In this document: in pieces, positions 1 through 15,249 of the stretch
Layout of the letters: every line of letters begins with the position of its first letter
How positions within the stretch are numbered: position 1 is the first letter of the stretch
From: Meloidogyne chitwoodi
Lineage: Eukaryota; Nematoda; Chromadorea; Rhabditida; Meloidogynidae
Assembly: GCA_015183035.1 (NCBI GenBank)
Contig: JACZZP010000009.1
Coordinates: 2,294,001-2,358,000 of the forward strand
Length of the DNA stretch: 64,000 nucleotides
Direction: 5' to 3'
The notes under the pieces: generated by a model
What the model saw: the letters and a program-made list of their open reading frames with translations, nothing else
Database searches by the model: none
Told to the model about the DNA's origin: nothing
Made by a program: the position numbers and the translations under genes

Positions 1-595
1 AAAATTTTCCGAAAATACATCAATTTTGTTTAATAAATTATTAAAATTATTACTTTTTATATGTTAAAATTAATGTCTAAATCAAAATTTTTTGATATTA
101 GTTTAGAATAAATTTACTGGCTGCATCTGACACGATACAGTTGATTGTAGTCTTTGTTGTTGCGAAGAGTCAAAACAACTGTTGGATGAGGAAACGCAGT
201 ACTAATAACAAATTTGATCTCGCGTTTTGGATTAAGCTTCAACCTTTAAAAAATCCGTAATTTAATAGGCGAAAGAAGTATAAAACTTACATTTTAAAAG
301 AATATTAATTGATAAAAGAGTTGCCTAAAAAATTTTCTGTAAAACAGGTAAATTAGTAAAATAAGTGAAGTAATAAGAGACTATTAGTTGAGCTAGATAA
401 AGACGACTAGGAAAGGCTTATTCTATTATTTATTTATTAACAGAGTTCTGTGTGACGAGTAGGTGATGTGAGCATTTACTATATTCTTTTAAGATTTTTT
501 TTAATTTTTTGGCATAATGTTTTATAAAATGACATTTGATTTCAGCGTAATTTAGAGATGAAAAGTTTAAATAATATTAATTTTTCATGTCCACC
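1..595. other. AT-rich host DNA, no gene seen
   Basis: No convincing coding region, RNA gene or repeat is visible here. The sequence is AT-rich with frequent stops in all frames. It is probably intergenic DNA flanking the satellite array. Confidence 0.6.
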
Positions 596-1386
596 GATTT
601 CGTCAGAGGACGATTTCGTCAGAGTGTGATTTCGTCAGAAGACTATTTCGTCAGTAAACTATTTTTAATTTTTCCACTGTTTTCCGATTGTTTCGACAGT
701 ACTAAGATTTTTTTAAAAGAATTCACGTATATTTTTTAGCAAAAAAGTGATAAAAGGAAAGTAAAAAACATTTACCTATTTTTGACATTCCTTATCATAA
801 GAATTTGATCCAACATTAAACTAAAAATGTTTAATTAACTTGCTCTGATTGCGGAAGCGGGATAAAGTAAAATCTCGCACAGGATTCTGTAACTTGTCTC
901 TAATGCTAACTTTGGGATCACCCCTCTAGATCAAAACCCTATAGATCGCTTTGCCAATTGGTCAAATCCCTTAAACGGTAAAGTAATAAAACACTCCAAA
1001 TAGAGCCAAGTTTTTGCGAAGACCAACCGGCCATGGGCTCTAAAATGGAGAATTAATAAAATACCCCCAATCGGTCCAAGTTTGCGGTACCTAGTTATAA
1101 GAGATTTGACCGAATTGGCAATTGGACAAATTGGTTCATCGATCTATAGGGGTGAACCCCTCTTTGGTAATCTTATATTTTATGCCATCAAAAAATAATA
1201 AGCTTCCTTTATTCATTCTTTTGGTATTCACATATCTTTTAATCAACTATTTTATAATCATTAATTTTTATCTAACATTATATAGCTTTTTTAAAAACAA
1301 CGAAATAGCCTTCTGACGAAATAGCCCTCTGACGAAATCGACCTCTAACGAAATAGCCCTCTGCGAAATCGACCTCTGACGAAATC
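596..1386. mobile_element. Inverted-repeat element with TTTCGTCAGA motif clusters
   Basis: The left edge holds four copies of a motif close to GATTTCGTCAGA (596-655). The right edge holds several copies of its reverse complement, close to TCTGACGAAATC (about 1311-1386). The opposed clusters enclose about 650 bp of AT-rich sequence with no long reading frame. This is the layout of a fold-back or non-autonomous DNA transposon with repetitive termini. No clear target duplication was found, so the exact ends are uncertain. Confidence 0.45.
909..1168. mobile_element. Short palindromic MITE-like element, nested in the previous repeat
   Basis: The left side (CACCCCTCTAGATC, then ATAGATCG and CCAATTGGTCAAATC) is mirrored on the right (GATTTGACCGAATTGG, then CGATCTATAGGGGTG). 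The whole segment therefore reads as a long imperfect inverted repeat of about 260 bp. A related copy in opposite orientation lies at about 1875-2065, with matching blocks such as CGGTCAAAT followed by TCTTATAACTAGGTA. No coding capacity. Probably a small non-autonomous transposon family of the host. Confidence 0.5.
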
Positions 1387-1643
1387 GCATGGCACCTAAT
1401 TTTTTATCCTGATTTATATTTTTTCATTAAAATTAATTTAAATGAGGATATTAGCCCAGCTAAAATTTTATTAAAATTTTTTTTTATGTATATTTATTTT
1501 AAAAATTTGTTAGTGCTAAAATTTAAATTTTTACGGTTAATCACTTTAGTTTAAAATTTAAAGCTCTAAGTGAAAGCTGATTTAGGTTAATATTTTTTCC
1601 ATTGATGCAAATGATTCAACCATTTATCGGTAAGAATTTATTT

Positions 1644-2335
1644 CAGTGTTGCCAGATGAAAAAATGAAAAATCCGCAAATTCATTGGAAAAATCCTCATT
1701 TTTGGGCAAAAATCCGCAAATAATAAAAATGTTAACTGAAATTTTTTATTAATGATCATATTTTTCGCTATTAACAATGGATTTTAACAATTTATTATTC
1801 GAAATAATCATCTTGTAAAGTTCTGTGCAGGAAAAATCATAAATAATCTTCAATAGGATTGGTGATTGACGCGCCACATACGAAAAATTGCTCCACCCCA
1901 GAAGATCGAACCCAAAAGATCGTTCAACCAATTGCTAATTCGGTCAAATATCTTATAACTAGGTATTGCACAAACTTGGATCTATTGGGAGTGTTTTATT
2001 ACTTTTTCGTTTAAGTGATTGGCCAATTGATTGAATCTATTGAGTTGACCTCGAAAAATTTTGGAGATCTAATGTACTCATTTAACAAAAATTTAACTTT
2101 TTAGCGCCACAGGCAAAAAATTTTGGGAATTTTTGTATTCTAGTTGCCAAATTACCCAAAAATAGCAATTTTTAATAAATTTCTGATAAATACATCAAAA
2201 ATATCCAAAAATATCAAAAATCCTCAAAAAACACCAAAAATCCGCAAAAATCCACAAATCCTCATTTTCAAAAAATCCTCACCGAAATACTTAAAAATCA
2301 CAAAATGAGGATAAATCCGCAGTCTGGCATCACTG
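1644..2335. mobile_element. hAT-like non-autonomous transposon (692 bp)
   Basis: The element starts CAGTGTTGCCAGA and ends TCTGGCATCACTG, an imperfect terminal inverted repeat of about 13 bp beginning with CA(G). It is flanked on both sides by the same 8 bp, ATTTATTT (1636-1643 and 2336-2343). An 8-bp duplication with CAG-type ends is the signature of the hAT superfamily. Subterminal AAAATCCGCAAA and AAATCCTCA motifs recur inside both ends. No transposase is encoded, so it would depend on an autonomous relative. A copy of the short palindromic family (about 1875-2065) is inserted inside it. Confidence 0.75.
1875..2065. mobile_element. Second copy of the short palindromic MITE-like family
   Basis: This segment matches the reverse complement of about 930-1160 over several blocks (AAGATCG, AATTCGGTCAAAT, CTTATAACTAGGTA, AACTTGGA, GTGTTTTATTA). 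It is nested in the hAT-like element, so it probably inserted later. It has no coding capacity. Confidence 0.4.
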
Positions 2336-2343
2336 ATTTATTT

Positions 2344-2704
2344 TAATATAATCGTTATTTTAATTTTAAAAATTATATTTAAAATTTTTTATTTTTGTTA
2401 GGTCTATATCTTCATTCATTTTATGTTGTTAGGATCATATTTAATTTTAAATATAATATTTTTATTATTTTTGCATAAAGATGTATGCATTTATTTTTTA
2501 ATTTTATTTATAATAAATCGATTTATTATTTTATCTATTGAAGATACACATGTCTAACAGTTCTTCTTTATATTCAATCTTTATGAAATTGCGCATTACT
2601 TATTTTTAATAAATTTCAAATTATCTTTAATTTTTAATTTGATTTTCAGAAAATTATCAAAAATTTTAAATAACTTTATTTGTTTAATAAAAAAAATTTT
2701 TAAG
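2344..2704. other. AT-rich spacer before the satellite
   Basis: Very AT-rich DNA without a recognisable gene. The first full satellite unit begins at about 2705 after an A/T run, so this marks the left boundary of the array. Confidence 0.6.
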
Positions 2705-5700
2705 TATAAGTACAAAAAATATTAAATTGGTGGAATACAATATATGAGTATAATAGAAATAAATCCTCATCACTGTTATAAGTACAAAAAATATTAAATT
2801 GGTGGAATACAATATATGAGTATAATAGAAATAAATCTTCATCACTGTTATAAGTACAAAAAATATTAAATTGGTGGAATACAATATATGAGTATAATAG
2901 AAATAAATCTTCATCACTGTTATAAGTACAAAAAATATTAAATTGGTGGAATACAATATATGAGTATAATAGAAATAAATCCTCATCACTGTTATAAGTA
3001 CAAAAAATATTAAATTGGTGGAATACAATATATGAGTATAATAGAAATAAATCCTCATCACTGTTATAATTACAAAAAATATTAAATTGGTGGAATACAA
3101 TATATGAGTATAATAGAAATAAATCTTCATCACTGTTATAAGTACAAACAATATTAAATTGGTGGAATACAATATATGAGTATAATAGAAATAAATCTTC
3201 ATCACTGTTATAAGTACAAAAAATATTAAATTGGTGGAATACAATATATGAGTATAATAGAAATAAATCTTCATCACTGTTATAAGTACAAAAAATATTA
3301 AATTGGTGGAATACAATATATGAGTATAATAGAAATAAATCTTCATCACTGTTATAAGTACAAAAAATATTAAATTGGTGGAATACAATATATGAGTATA
3401 ATAGAAATAAATCCTCATCACTGTTATAATTACAAAAAATATTAAATTGGTGGAATACAATATATGAGTATAATAGAAATAAATCTTCATCACTGTTATA
3501 AGTACAAAAAATATTAAATTGGTGGAATACAATATATGAGTATAATAGAAATAAATCTTCATCACTGTTATAAGTACAAAAAATATTAAATTGGTGGAAT
3601 ACAATATATGAGTATAATAGAAATAAATCTTCATCACTGTTATAAGTACAAAAAATATTAAATTGGTGGAATACAATATATGAGTATAATAGAAATAAAT
3701 CTTCATCACTGTTATAAGTACAAAAAATATTAAATTGGTGGAATACAATATATGAGTATAATAGAAATAAATCCTCATCACTGTTATAAGTACAAAAAAT
3801 ATTAAATTGGTGGAATACAATATATGAGTATAATAGAAATAAAACTTCATCACTGTTATAAGTACAAAAAATATTAAATTGGTGGAATACAATATATGAG
3901 TATAATAGAAATAAATCTTCATCACTGTTATAAGTACAAAAAATATTAAATTGGTGGAATACAATATATGAGTATAATAGAAATAAATCCTCATCACTGT
4001 TATAAGTACAAAAAATATTAAATTGGTGGAATACAATATATGAGTATAATAGAAATAAATCCTCATCACTGTTATAAGTACAAAAAATATTAAATTGGTG
4101 GAATACAATATATGAGTATAATAGAAATAAATCCTCATCACTGTTATAAGTACAAAAAATATTAAATTGGTGGAATACAATATATGAGTATAATAGAAAT
4201 AAATCTTCATCACTGTTATAAGTACAAAAAATATTAAATTGGTGGAATACAATATATGAGTATAATAGAAATAAATCTTCATCACTGTTATAAGTACAAA
4301 AAATCTTAAATTGGTGGAATACAATATATGAGTATAATAGAAATAAATCTTCATCACTGTTATAAGTACAAAAAATATTAAATTGGTGGAATACAATATA
4401 TGAGTATAATAGAAATAAATCCTCATCACTGTTATAAGTACAAAAAATATTAAATTGGTGGAATACAATATATGAGTATAATAGAAATAAAACTTCATCA
4501 CTGTTATAAGTACAAAAAATATTAAATTGGTGGAATACAATATATGAGTATAATAGAAATAAATCTTCATCACTGTTATAAGTACAAAAAATATTAAATT
4601 GGTGGAATACAATATATGAGTATAATAGAAATAAATCCTCATCACTGTTATAAGTACAAAAAATATTAAATTGGTGGAATACAATATATGAGTATAATAG
4701 AAATAAATCCTCATCACTGTTATAAGTACAAAAAATATTAAATTGGTGGAATACAATATATGAGTATAATAGAAATAAATCTTCATCACTGTTATAAGTA
4801 CAAAAAATATTAAATTGGTGGAATACAATATATGAGTATAATAGAAATAAATCTTCATCACTGTTATAAGTACAAAAAATATTAAATTGGTGGAATACAA
4901 TATATGAGTATAATAGAAATAAATCTTCATCACTGTTATAAGTACAAAAAATATTAAATTGGTGGAATACAATATATGAGTATAATAGAAATAAATCCTC
5001 ATCACTGTTATAAGTACAAAAAATATTAAATTGGTGGAATACAATATATGAGTATAATAGAAATAAATCTTCATCACTGTTATAAGTACAAAAAATATTA
5101 AATTGGTGGAATACAATATATGAGTATAATAGAAATAAATCTTCATCACTGTTATAAGTACAAAAAATATTAAATTGGTGGAATACAATATATGAGTATA
5201 ATAGAAATAAATCTTCATCACTGTTATAAGTACAAAAAATATTAAATTGGTGGAATACAATATATGAGTATAATAGAAATAAATCTTCATCACTGTTATA
5301 AGTACAAAAAATATTAAATTGGTGGAATACAATATATGAGTATAATAGAAATAAATCCTCATCACTGTTATAAGTACAAAAAATATTAAATTGGTGGAAT
5401 ACAATATATGAGTATAATAGAAATAAATCTTCATCACTGTTATAAGTACAAAAAATATTAAATTGGTGGAATACAATATATGAGTATAATAGAAATAAAT
5501 CCTCATCACTGTTATAATTACAAAAAATATTAAATTGGTGGAATACAATATATGAGTATAATAGAAATAAATCTTCATCACTGTTATAAGTACAAAAAAT
5601 ATTAAATTGGTGGAATACAATATATGAGTATAATAGAAATAAATCTTCATCACTGTTATAAGTACAAAAAATATTAAATTGGTGGAATACAATATATGAG

Positions 5701-8700
5701 TATAATAGAAATAAATCTTCATCACTGTTATAAGTACAAAAAATATTAAATTGGTGGAATACAATATATGAGTATAATAGAAATAAATCTTCATCACTGT
5801 TATAAGTACAAAAAATATTAAATTGGTGGAATACAATATATGAGTATAATAGAAATAAATCTTCATCACTGTTATAAGTACAAAAAATATTAAATTGGTG
5901 GAATACAATATATGAGTATAATAGAAATAAATCCTCATCACTGTTATAAGTACAAAAAATATTAAATTGGTGGAATACAATATATGAGTATAATAGAAAT
6001 AAAACTTCATCACTGTTATAAGTACAAAAAATATTAAATTGGTGGAATACAATATATGAGTATAATAGAAATAAATCTTCATCACTGTTATAAGTACAAA
6101 AAATATTAAATTGGTGGAATACAATATATGAGTATAATAGAAATAAATCTTCATCACTGTTATAAGTACAAAAAATATTAAATTGGTGGAATACAATATA
6201 TGAGTATAATAGAAATAAATCTTCATCACTGTTATAAGTACAAAAAATATTAAATTGGTGGAATACAATATATGAGTATAATAGAAATAAATCTTCATCA
6301 CTGTTATAAGTACAAAAAATATTAAATTGGTGGAATACAATATATGAGTATAATAGAAATAAAACTTCATCACTGTTATAAGTACAAAAAATATTAAATT
6401 GGTGGAATACAATATATGAGTATAATAGAAATAAATCTTCATCACTGTTATAAGTACAAAAAATATTAAATTGGTGGAATACAATATATGAGTATAATAG
6501 AAATAAATCCTCATCACTGTTATAAGTACAAAAAATATTAAATTGGTGGAATACAATATATGAGTATAATAGAAATAAATCCTCATCACTGTTATAAGTA
6601 CAAAAAATATTAAATTGGTGGAATACAATATATGAGTATAATAGAAATAAATCCTCATCACTGTTATAAGTACAAAAAATATTAAATTGGTGGAATACAA
6701 TATATGAGTATAATAGAAATAAATCCTCATCACTGTTATAAGTACAAAAAATATTAAATTGGTGGAATACAATATATGAGTATAATAGAAATAAATCTTC
6801 ATCACTGTTATAAGTACAAAAAATATTAAATTGGTGGAATACAATATATGAGTATAATAGAAATAAATCTTCATCACTGTTATAAGTACAAAAAATCTTA
6901 AATTGGTGGAATACAATATATGAGTATAATAGAAATAAATCTTCATCACTGTTATAAGTACAAAAAATATTAAATTGGTGGAATACAATATATGAGTATA
7001 ATAGAAATAAATCCTCATCACTGTTATAAGTACAAAAAATATTAAATTGGTGGAATACAATATATGAGTATAATAGAAATAAAACTTCATCACTGTTATA
7101 AGTACAAAAAATATTAAATTGGTGGAATACAATATATGAGTATAATAGAAATAAATCTTCATCACTGTTATAAGTACAAAAAATATTAAATTGGTGGAAT
7201 ACAATATATGAGTATAATAGAAATAAATCCTCATCACTGTTATAAGTACAAAAAATATTAAATTGGTGGAATACAATATATGAGTATAATAGAAATAAAT
7301 CCTCATCACTGTTATAAGTACAAAAAATATTAAATTGGTGGAATACAATATATGAGTATAATAGAAATAAATCTTCATCACTGTTATAAGTACAAAAAAT
7401 ATTAAATTGGTGGAATACAATATATGAGTATAATAGAAATAAATCTTCATCACTGTTATAAGTACAAAAAATATTAAATTGGTGGAATACAATATATGAG
7501 TATAATAGAAATAAATCTTCATCACTGTTATAAGTACAAAAAATATTAAATTGGTGGAATACAATATATGAGTATAATAGAAATAAATCCTCATCACTGT
7601 TATAAGTACAAAAAATATTAAATTGGTGGAATACAATATATGAGTATAATAGAAATAAATCTTCATCACTGTTATAAGTACAAAAAATATTAAATTGGTG
7701 GAATACAATATATGAGTATAATAGAAATAAATCTTCATCACTGTTATAAGTACAAAAAATATTAAATTGGTGGAATACAATATATGAGTATAATAGAAAT
7801 AAATCTTCATCACTGTTATAAGTACAAAAAATATTAAATTGGTGGAATACAATATATGAGTATAATAGAAATAAATCTTCATCACTGTTATAAGTACAAA
7901 AAATATTAAATTGGTGGAATACAATATATGAGTATAATAGAAATAAATCCTCATCACTGTTATAAGTACAAAAAATATTAAATTGGTGGAATACAATATA
8001 TGAGTATAATAGAAATAAAACTTCATCACTGTTATAAGTACAAAAAATATTAAATTGGTGGAATACAATATATGAGTATAATAGAAATAAATCCTCATCA
8101 CTGTTATAAGTACAAAAAATATTAAATTGGTGGAATACAATATATGAGTATAATAGAAATAAATCTTCATCACTGTTATAAGTACAAAAAATATTAAATT
8201 GGTGGAATACAATATATGAGTATAATAGAAATAAATCTTCATCACTGTTATAAGTACAAAAAATATTAAATTGGTGGAATACAATATATGAGTATAATAG
8301 AAATAAATCTTCATCACTGTTATAAGTACAAAAAATATTAAATTGGTGGAATACAATATATGAGTATAATAGAAATAAATCCTCATCACTGTTATAAGTA
8401 CAAAAAATATTAAATTGGTGGAATACAATATATGAGTATAATAGAAATAAAACTTCATCACTGTTATAAGTACAAAAAATATTAAATTGGTGGAATACAA
8501 TATATGAGTATAATAGAAATAAATCTTCATCACTGTTATAAGTACAAAAAATATTAAATTGGTGGAATACAATATATGAGTATAATAGAAATAAATCCTC
8601 ATCACTGTTATAAGTACAAAAAATATTAAATTGGTGGAATACAATATATGAGTATAATAGAAATAAATCCTCATCACTGTTATAAGTACAAAAAATATTA

Positions 8701-11700
8701 AATTGGTGGAATACAATATATGAGTATAATAGAAATAAATCCTCATCACTGTTATAAGTACAAAAAATATTAAATTGGTGGAATACAATATATGAGTATA
8801 ATAGAAATAAAACTTCATCACTGTTATAAGTACAAAAAATATTAAATTGGTGGAATACAATATATGAGTATAATAGAAATAAATCTTCATCACTGTTATA
8901 AGTACAAAAAATATTAAATTGGTGGAATACAATATATGAGTATAATAGAAATAAATCCTCATCACTGTTATAAGTACAAAAAATATTAAATTGGTGGAAT
9001 ACAATATATGAGTATAATAGAAATAAATCCTCATCACTGTTATAAGTACAAAAAATATTAAATTGGTGGAATACAATATATGAGTATAATAGAAATAAAA
9101 CTTCATCACTGTTATAAGTACAAAAAATATTAAATTGGTGGAATACAATATATGAGTATAATAGAAATAAATCTTCATCACTGTTATAAGTACAAAAAAT
9201 ATTAAATTGGTGGAATACAATATATGAGTATAATAGAAATAAATCCTCATCACTGTTATAAGTACAAAAAATATTAAATTGGTGGAATACAATATATGAG
9301 TATAATAGAAATAAATCCTCATCACTGTTATAAGTACAAAAAATATTAAATTGGTGGAATACAATATATGAGTATAATAGAAATAAATCTTCATCACTGT
9401 TATAAGTACAAAAAATATTAAATTGGTGGAATACAATATATGAGTATAATAGAAATAAATCTTCATCACTGTTATAAGTACAAAAAATATTAAATTGGTG
9501 GAATACAATATATGAGTATAATAGAAATAAATCTTCATCACTGTTATAAGTACAAAAAATATTAAATTGGTGGAATACAATATATGAGTATAATAGAAAT
9601 AAATCCTCATCACTGTTATAAGTACAAAAAATATTAAATTGGTGGAATACAATATATGAGTATAATAGAAATAAATCTTCATCACTGTTATAAGTACAAA
9701 AAATATTAAATTGGTGGAATACAATATATGAGTATAATAGAAATAAATCTTCATCACTGTTATAAGTACAAAAAATATTAAATTGGTGGAATACAATATA
9801 TGAGTATAATAGAAATAAATCTTCATCACTGTTATAAGTACAAAAAATATTAAATTGGTGGAATACAATATATGAGTATAATAGAAATAAATCTTCATCA
9901 CTGTTATAAGTACAAAAAATATTAAATTGGTGGAATACAATATATGAGTATAATAGAAATAAATCCTCATCACTGTTATAAGTACAAAAAATATTAAATT
10001 GGTGGAATACAATATATGAGTATAATAGAAATAAATCTTCATCACTGTTATAAGTACAAAAAATATTAAATTGGTGGAATACAATATATGAGTATAATAG
10101 AAATAAATCCTCATCACTGTTATAATTACAAAAAATATTAAATTGGTGGAATACAATATATGAGTATAATAGAAATAAATCTTCATCACTGTTATAAGTA
10201 CAAAAAATATTAAATTGGTGGAATACAATATATGAGTATAATAGAAATAAATCTTCATCACTGTTATAAGTACAAAAAATATTAAATTGGTGGAATACAA
10301 TATATGAGTATAATAGAAATAAATCTTCATCACTGTTATAAGTACAAAAAATATTAAATTGGTGGAATACAATATATGAGTATAATAGAAATAAATCTTC
10401 ATCACTGTTATAAGTACAAAAAATATTAAATTGGTGGAATACAATATATGAGTATAATAGAAATAAATCCTCATCACTGTTATAAGTACAAAAAATATTA
10501 AATTGGTGGAATACAATATATGAGTATAATAGAAATAAATCCTCATCACTGTTATAAGTACAAAAAATATTAAATTGGTGGAATACAATATATGAGTATA
10601 ATAGAAATAAATCCTCATCACTGTTATAAGTACAAAAAATATTAAATTGGTGGAATACAATATATGAGTATAATAGAAATAAATCTTCATCACTGTTATA
10701 AGTACAAAAAATATTAAATTGGTGGAATACAATATATGAGTATAATAGAAATAAATCTTCATCACTGTTATAAGTACAAAAAATATTAAATTGGTGGAAT
10801 ACAATATATGAGTATAATAGAAATAAATCTTCATCACTGTTATAAGTACAAAAAATATTAAATAGGTGGAATACAATATATGAGTATAATAGAAATAAAT
10901 CTTCATCACTGTTATAAGTACAAAAAATATTAAATTGGTGGAATACAATATATGAGTATAATAGAAATAAATCCTCATCACTGTTATAAGTACAAAAAAT
11001 ATTAAATTGGTGGAATACAATATATGAGTATAATAGAAATAAATCTTCATCACTGTTATAAGTACAAAAAATATTAAATTGGTGGAATACAATATATGAG
11101 TATAATAGAAATAAATCTTCATCACTGTTATAAGTACAAAAAATATTAAATTGGTGGAATACAATATATGAGTATAATAGAAATAAATCTTCATCACTGT
11201 TATAAGTACAAAAAATATTAAATTGGTGGAATACAATATATGAGTATAATAGAAATAAATCTTCATCACTGTTATAAGTACAAAAAATATTAAATTGGTG
11301 GAATACAATATATGAGTATAATAGAAATAAATCCTCATCACTGTTATAAGTACAAAAAATATTAAATTGGTGGAATACAATATATGAGTATAATAGAAAT
11401 AAATCTTCATCACTGTTATAAGTACAAAAAATATTAAATTGGTGGAATACAATATATGAGTATAATAGAAATAAATCCTCATCACTGTTATAATTACAAA
11501 AAATATTAAATTGGTGGAATACAATATATGAGTATAATAGAAATAAATCTTCATCACTGTTATAAGTACAAAAAATATTAAATTGGTGGAATACAATATA
11601 TGAGTATAATAGAAATAAATCTTCATCACTGTTATAAGTACAAAAAATATTAAATTGGTGGAATACAATATATGAGTATAATAGAAATAAATCTTCATCA

Positions 11701-14700
11701 CTGTTATAAGTACAAAAAATATTAAATTGGTGGAATACAATATATGAGTATAATAGAAATAAATCTTCATCACTGTTATAAGTACAAAAAATATTAAATT
11801 GGTGGAATACAATATATGAGTATAATAGAAATAAATCCTCATCACTGTTATAAGTACAAAAAATATTAAATTGGTGGAATACAATATATGAGTATAATAG
11901 AAATAAATCCTCATCACTGTTATAAGTACAAAAAATATTAAATTGGTGGAATACAATATATGAGTATAATAGAAATAAATCCTCATCACTGTTATAAGTA
12001 CAAAAAATATTAAATTGGTGGAATACAATATATGAGTATAATAGAAATAAATCTTCATCACTGTTATAAGTACAAAAAATATTAAATTGGTGGAATACAA
12101 TATATGAGTATAATAGAAATAAATCTTCATCACTGTTATAAGTACAAAAAATATTAAATTGGTGGAATACAATATATGAGTATAATAGAAATAAATCTTC
12201 ATCACTGTTATAAGTACAAAAAATATTAAATAGGTGGAATACAATATATGAGTATAATAGAAATAAATCTTCATCACTGTTATAAGTACAAAAAATATTA
12301 AATTGGTGGAATACAATATATGAGTATAATAGAAATAAATCCTCATCACTGTTATAAGTACAAAAAATATTAAATTGGTGGAATACAATATATGAGTATA
12401 ATAGAAATAAATCTTCATCACTGTTATAAGTACAAAAAATATTAAATTGGTGGAATACAATATATGAGTATAATAGAAATAAATCCTCATCACTGTTATA
12501 ATTACAAAAAATATTAAATTGGTGGAATACAATATATGAGTATAATAGAAATAAATCTTCATCACTGTTATAAGTACAAAAAATATTAAATTGGTGGAAT
12601 ACAATATATGAGTATAATAGAAATAAATCTTCATCACTGTTATAAGTACAAAAAATATTAAATTGGTGGAATACAATATATGAGTATAATAGAAATAAAT
12701 CTTCATCACTGTTATAAGTACAAAAAATATTAAATTGGTGGAATACAATATATGAGTATAATAGAAATAAATCCTCATCACTGTTATAAGTACAAAAAAT
12801 ATTAAATTGGTGGAATACAATATATGAGTATAATAGAAATAAATCCTCATCACTGTTATAAGTACAAAAAATATTAAATTGGTGGAATACAATATATGAG
12901 TATAATAGAAATAAATCCTCATCACTGTTATAAGTACAAAAAATATTAAATTGGTGGAATACAATATATGAGTATAATAGAAATAAATCTTCATCACTGT
13001 TATAAGTACAAAAAATATTAAATTGGTGGAATACAATATATGAGTATAATAGAAATAAATCTTCATCACTGTTATAAGTACAAAAAATATTAAATTGGTG
13101 GAATACAATATATGAGTATAATAGAAATAAATCTTCATCACTGTTATAAGTACAAAAAATATTAAATTGGTGGAATACAATATATGAGTATAATAGAAAT
13201 AAATCCTCATCACTGTTATAATTACAAAAAATATTAAATTGGTGGAATACAATATATGAGTATAATAGAAATAAATCTTCATCACTGTTATAAGTACAAA
13301 AAATATTAAATTGGTGGAATACAATATATGAGTATAATAGAAATAAATCTTCATCACTGTTATAAGTACAAAAAATATTAAATTGGTGGAATACAATATA
13401 TGAGTATAATAGAAATAAATCCTCATCACTGTTATAAGTACAAAAAATATTAAATTGGTGGAATACAATATATGAGTATAATAGAAATAAATCCTCATCA
13501 CTGTTATAAGTACAAAAAATATTAAATTGGTGGAATACAATATATGAGTATAATAGAAATAAATCCTCATCACTGTTATAAGTACAAAAAATATTAAATT
13601 GGTGGAATACAATATATGAGTATAATAGAAATAAATCTTCATCACTGTTATAAGTACAAAAAATATTAAATTGGTGGAATACAATATATGAGTATAATAG
13701 AAATAAATCTTCATCACTGTTATAAGTACAAAAAATATTAAATTGGTGGAATACAATATATGAGTATAATAGAAATAAATCTTCATCACTGTTATAAGTA
13801 CAAAAAATATTAAATAGGTGGAATACAATATATGAGTATAATAGAAATAAATCTTCATCACTGTTATAAGTACAAAAAATATTAAATTGGTGGAATACAA
13901 TATATGAGTATAATAGAAATAAATCCTCATCACTGTTATAAGTACAAAAAATATTAAATTGGTGGAATACAATATATGAGTATAATAGAAATAAATCTTC
14001 ATCACTGTTATAAGTACAAAAAATATTAAATTGGTGGAATACAATATATGAGTATAATAGAAATAAATCCTCATCACTGTTATAATTACAAAAAATATTA
14101 AATTGGTGGAATACAATATATGAGTATAATAGAAATAAATCTTCATCACTGTTATAAGTACAAAAAATATTAAATTGGTGGAATACAATATATGAGTATA
14201 ATAGAAATAAATCTTCATCACTGTTATAAGTACAAAAAATATTAAATTGGTGGAATACAATATATGAGTATAATAGAAATAAATCCTCATCACTGTTATA
14301 AGTACAAAAAATATTAAATTGGTGGAATACAATATATGAGTATAATAGAAATAAATCTTCATCACTGTTATAAGTACAAAAAATATTAAATTGGTGGAAT
14401 ACAATATATGAGTATAATAGAAATAAATCCTCATCACTGTTATAAGTACAAAAAATATTAAATTGGTGGAATACAATATATGAGTATAATAGAAATAAAT
14501 CTTCATCACTGTTATAAGTACAAAAAATATTAAATTGGTGGAATACAATATATGAGTATAATAGAAATAAATCCTCATCACTGTTATAAGTACAAAAAAT
14601 ATTAAATTGGTGGAATACAATATATGAGTATAATAGAAATAAATCTTCATCACTGTTATAAGTACAAAAAATATTAAATTGGTGGAATACAATATATGAG

Positions 14701-15249
14701 TATAATAGAAATAAATCTTCATCACTGTTATAAGTACAAAAAATATTAAATTGGTGGAATACAATATATGAGTATAATAGAAATAAATCTTCATCACTGT
14801 TATAAGTACAAAAAATATTAAATTGGTGGAATACAATATATGAGTATAATAGAAATAAATCCTCATCACTGTTATAAGTACAAAAAATATTAAATTGGTG
14901 GAATACAATATATGAGTATAATAGAAATAAAACTTCATCACTGTTATAAGTACAAAAAATATTAAATTGGTGGAATACAATATATGAGTATAATAGAAAT
15001 AAATCTTCATCACTGTTATAATTACAAAAAATATTAAATTGGTGGAATACAATATATGAGTATAATAGAAATAAATCTTCATCACTGTTATAAGTACAAA
15101 AAATATTAAATTGGTGGAATACAATATATGAGTATAATAGAAATAAATCTTCATCACTGTTATAAGTACAAAAAATATTAAATTGGTGGAATACAATATA
15201 TGAGTATAATAGAAATAAATCTTCATCACTGTTATAAGTACAAAAAATA

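Noticed and set aside
1122..1316. 64-codon hydrophobic frame in the left host region
   Set aside because: It is short and AT-rich and spans transposon fragments; no supporting features.
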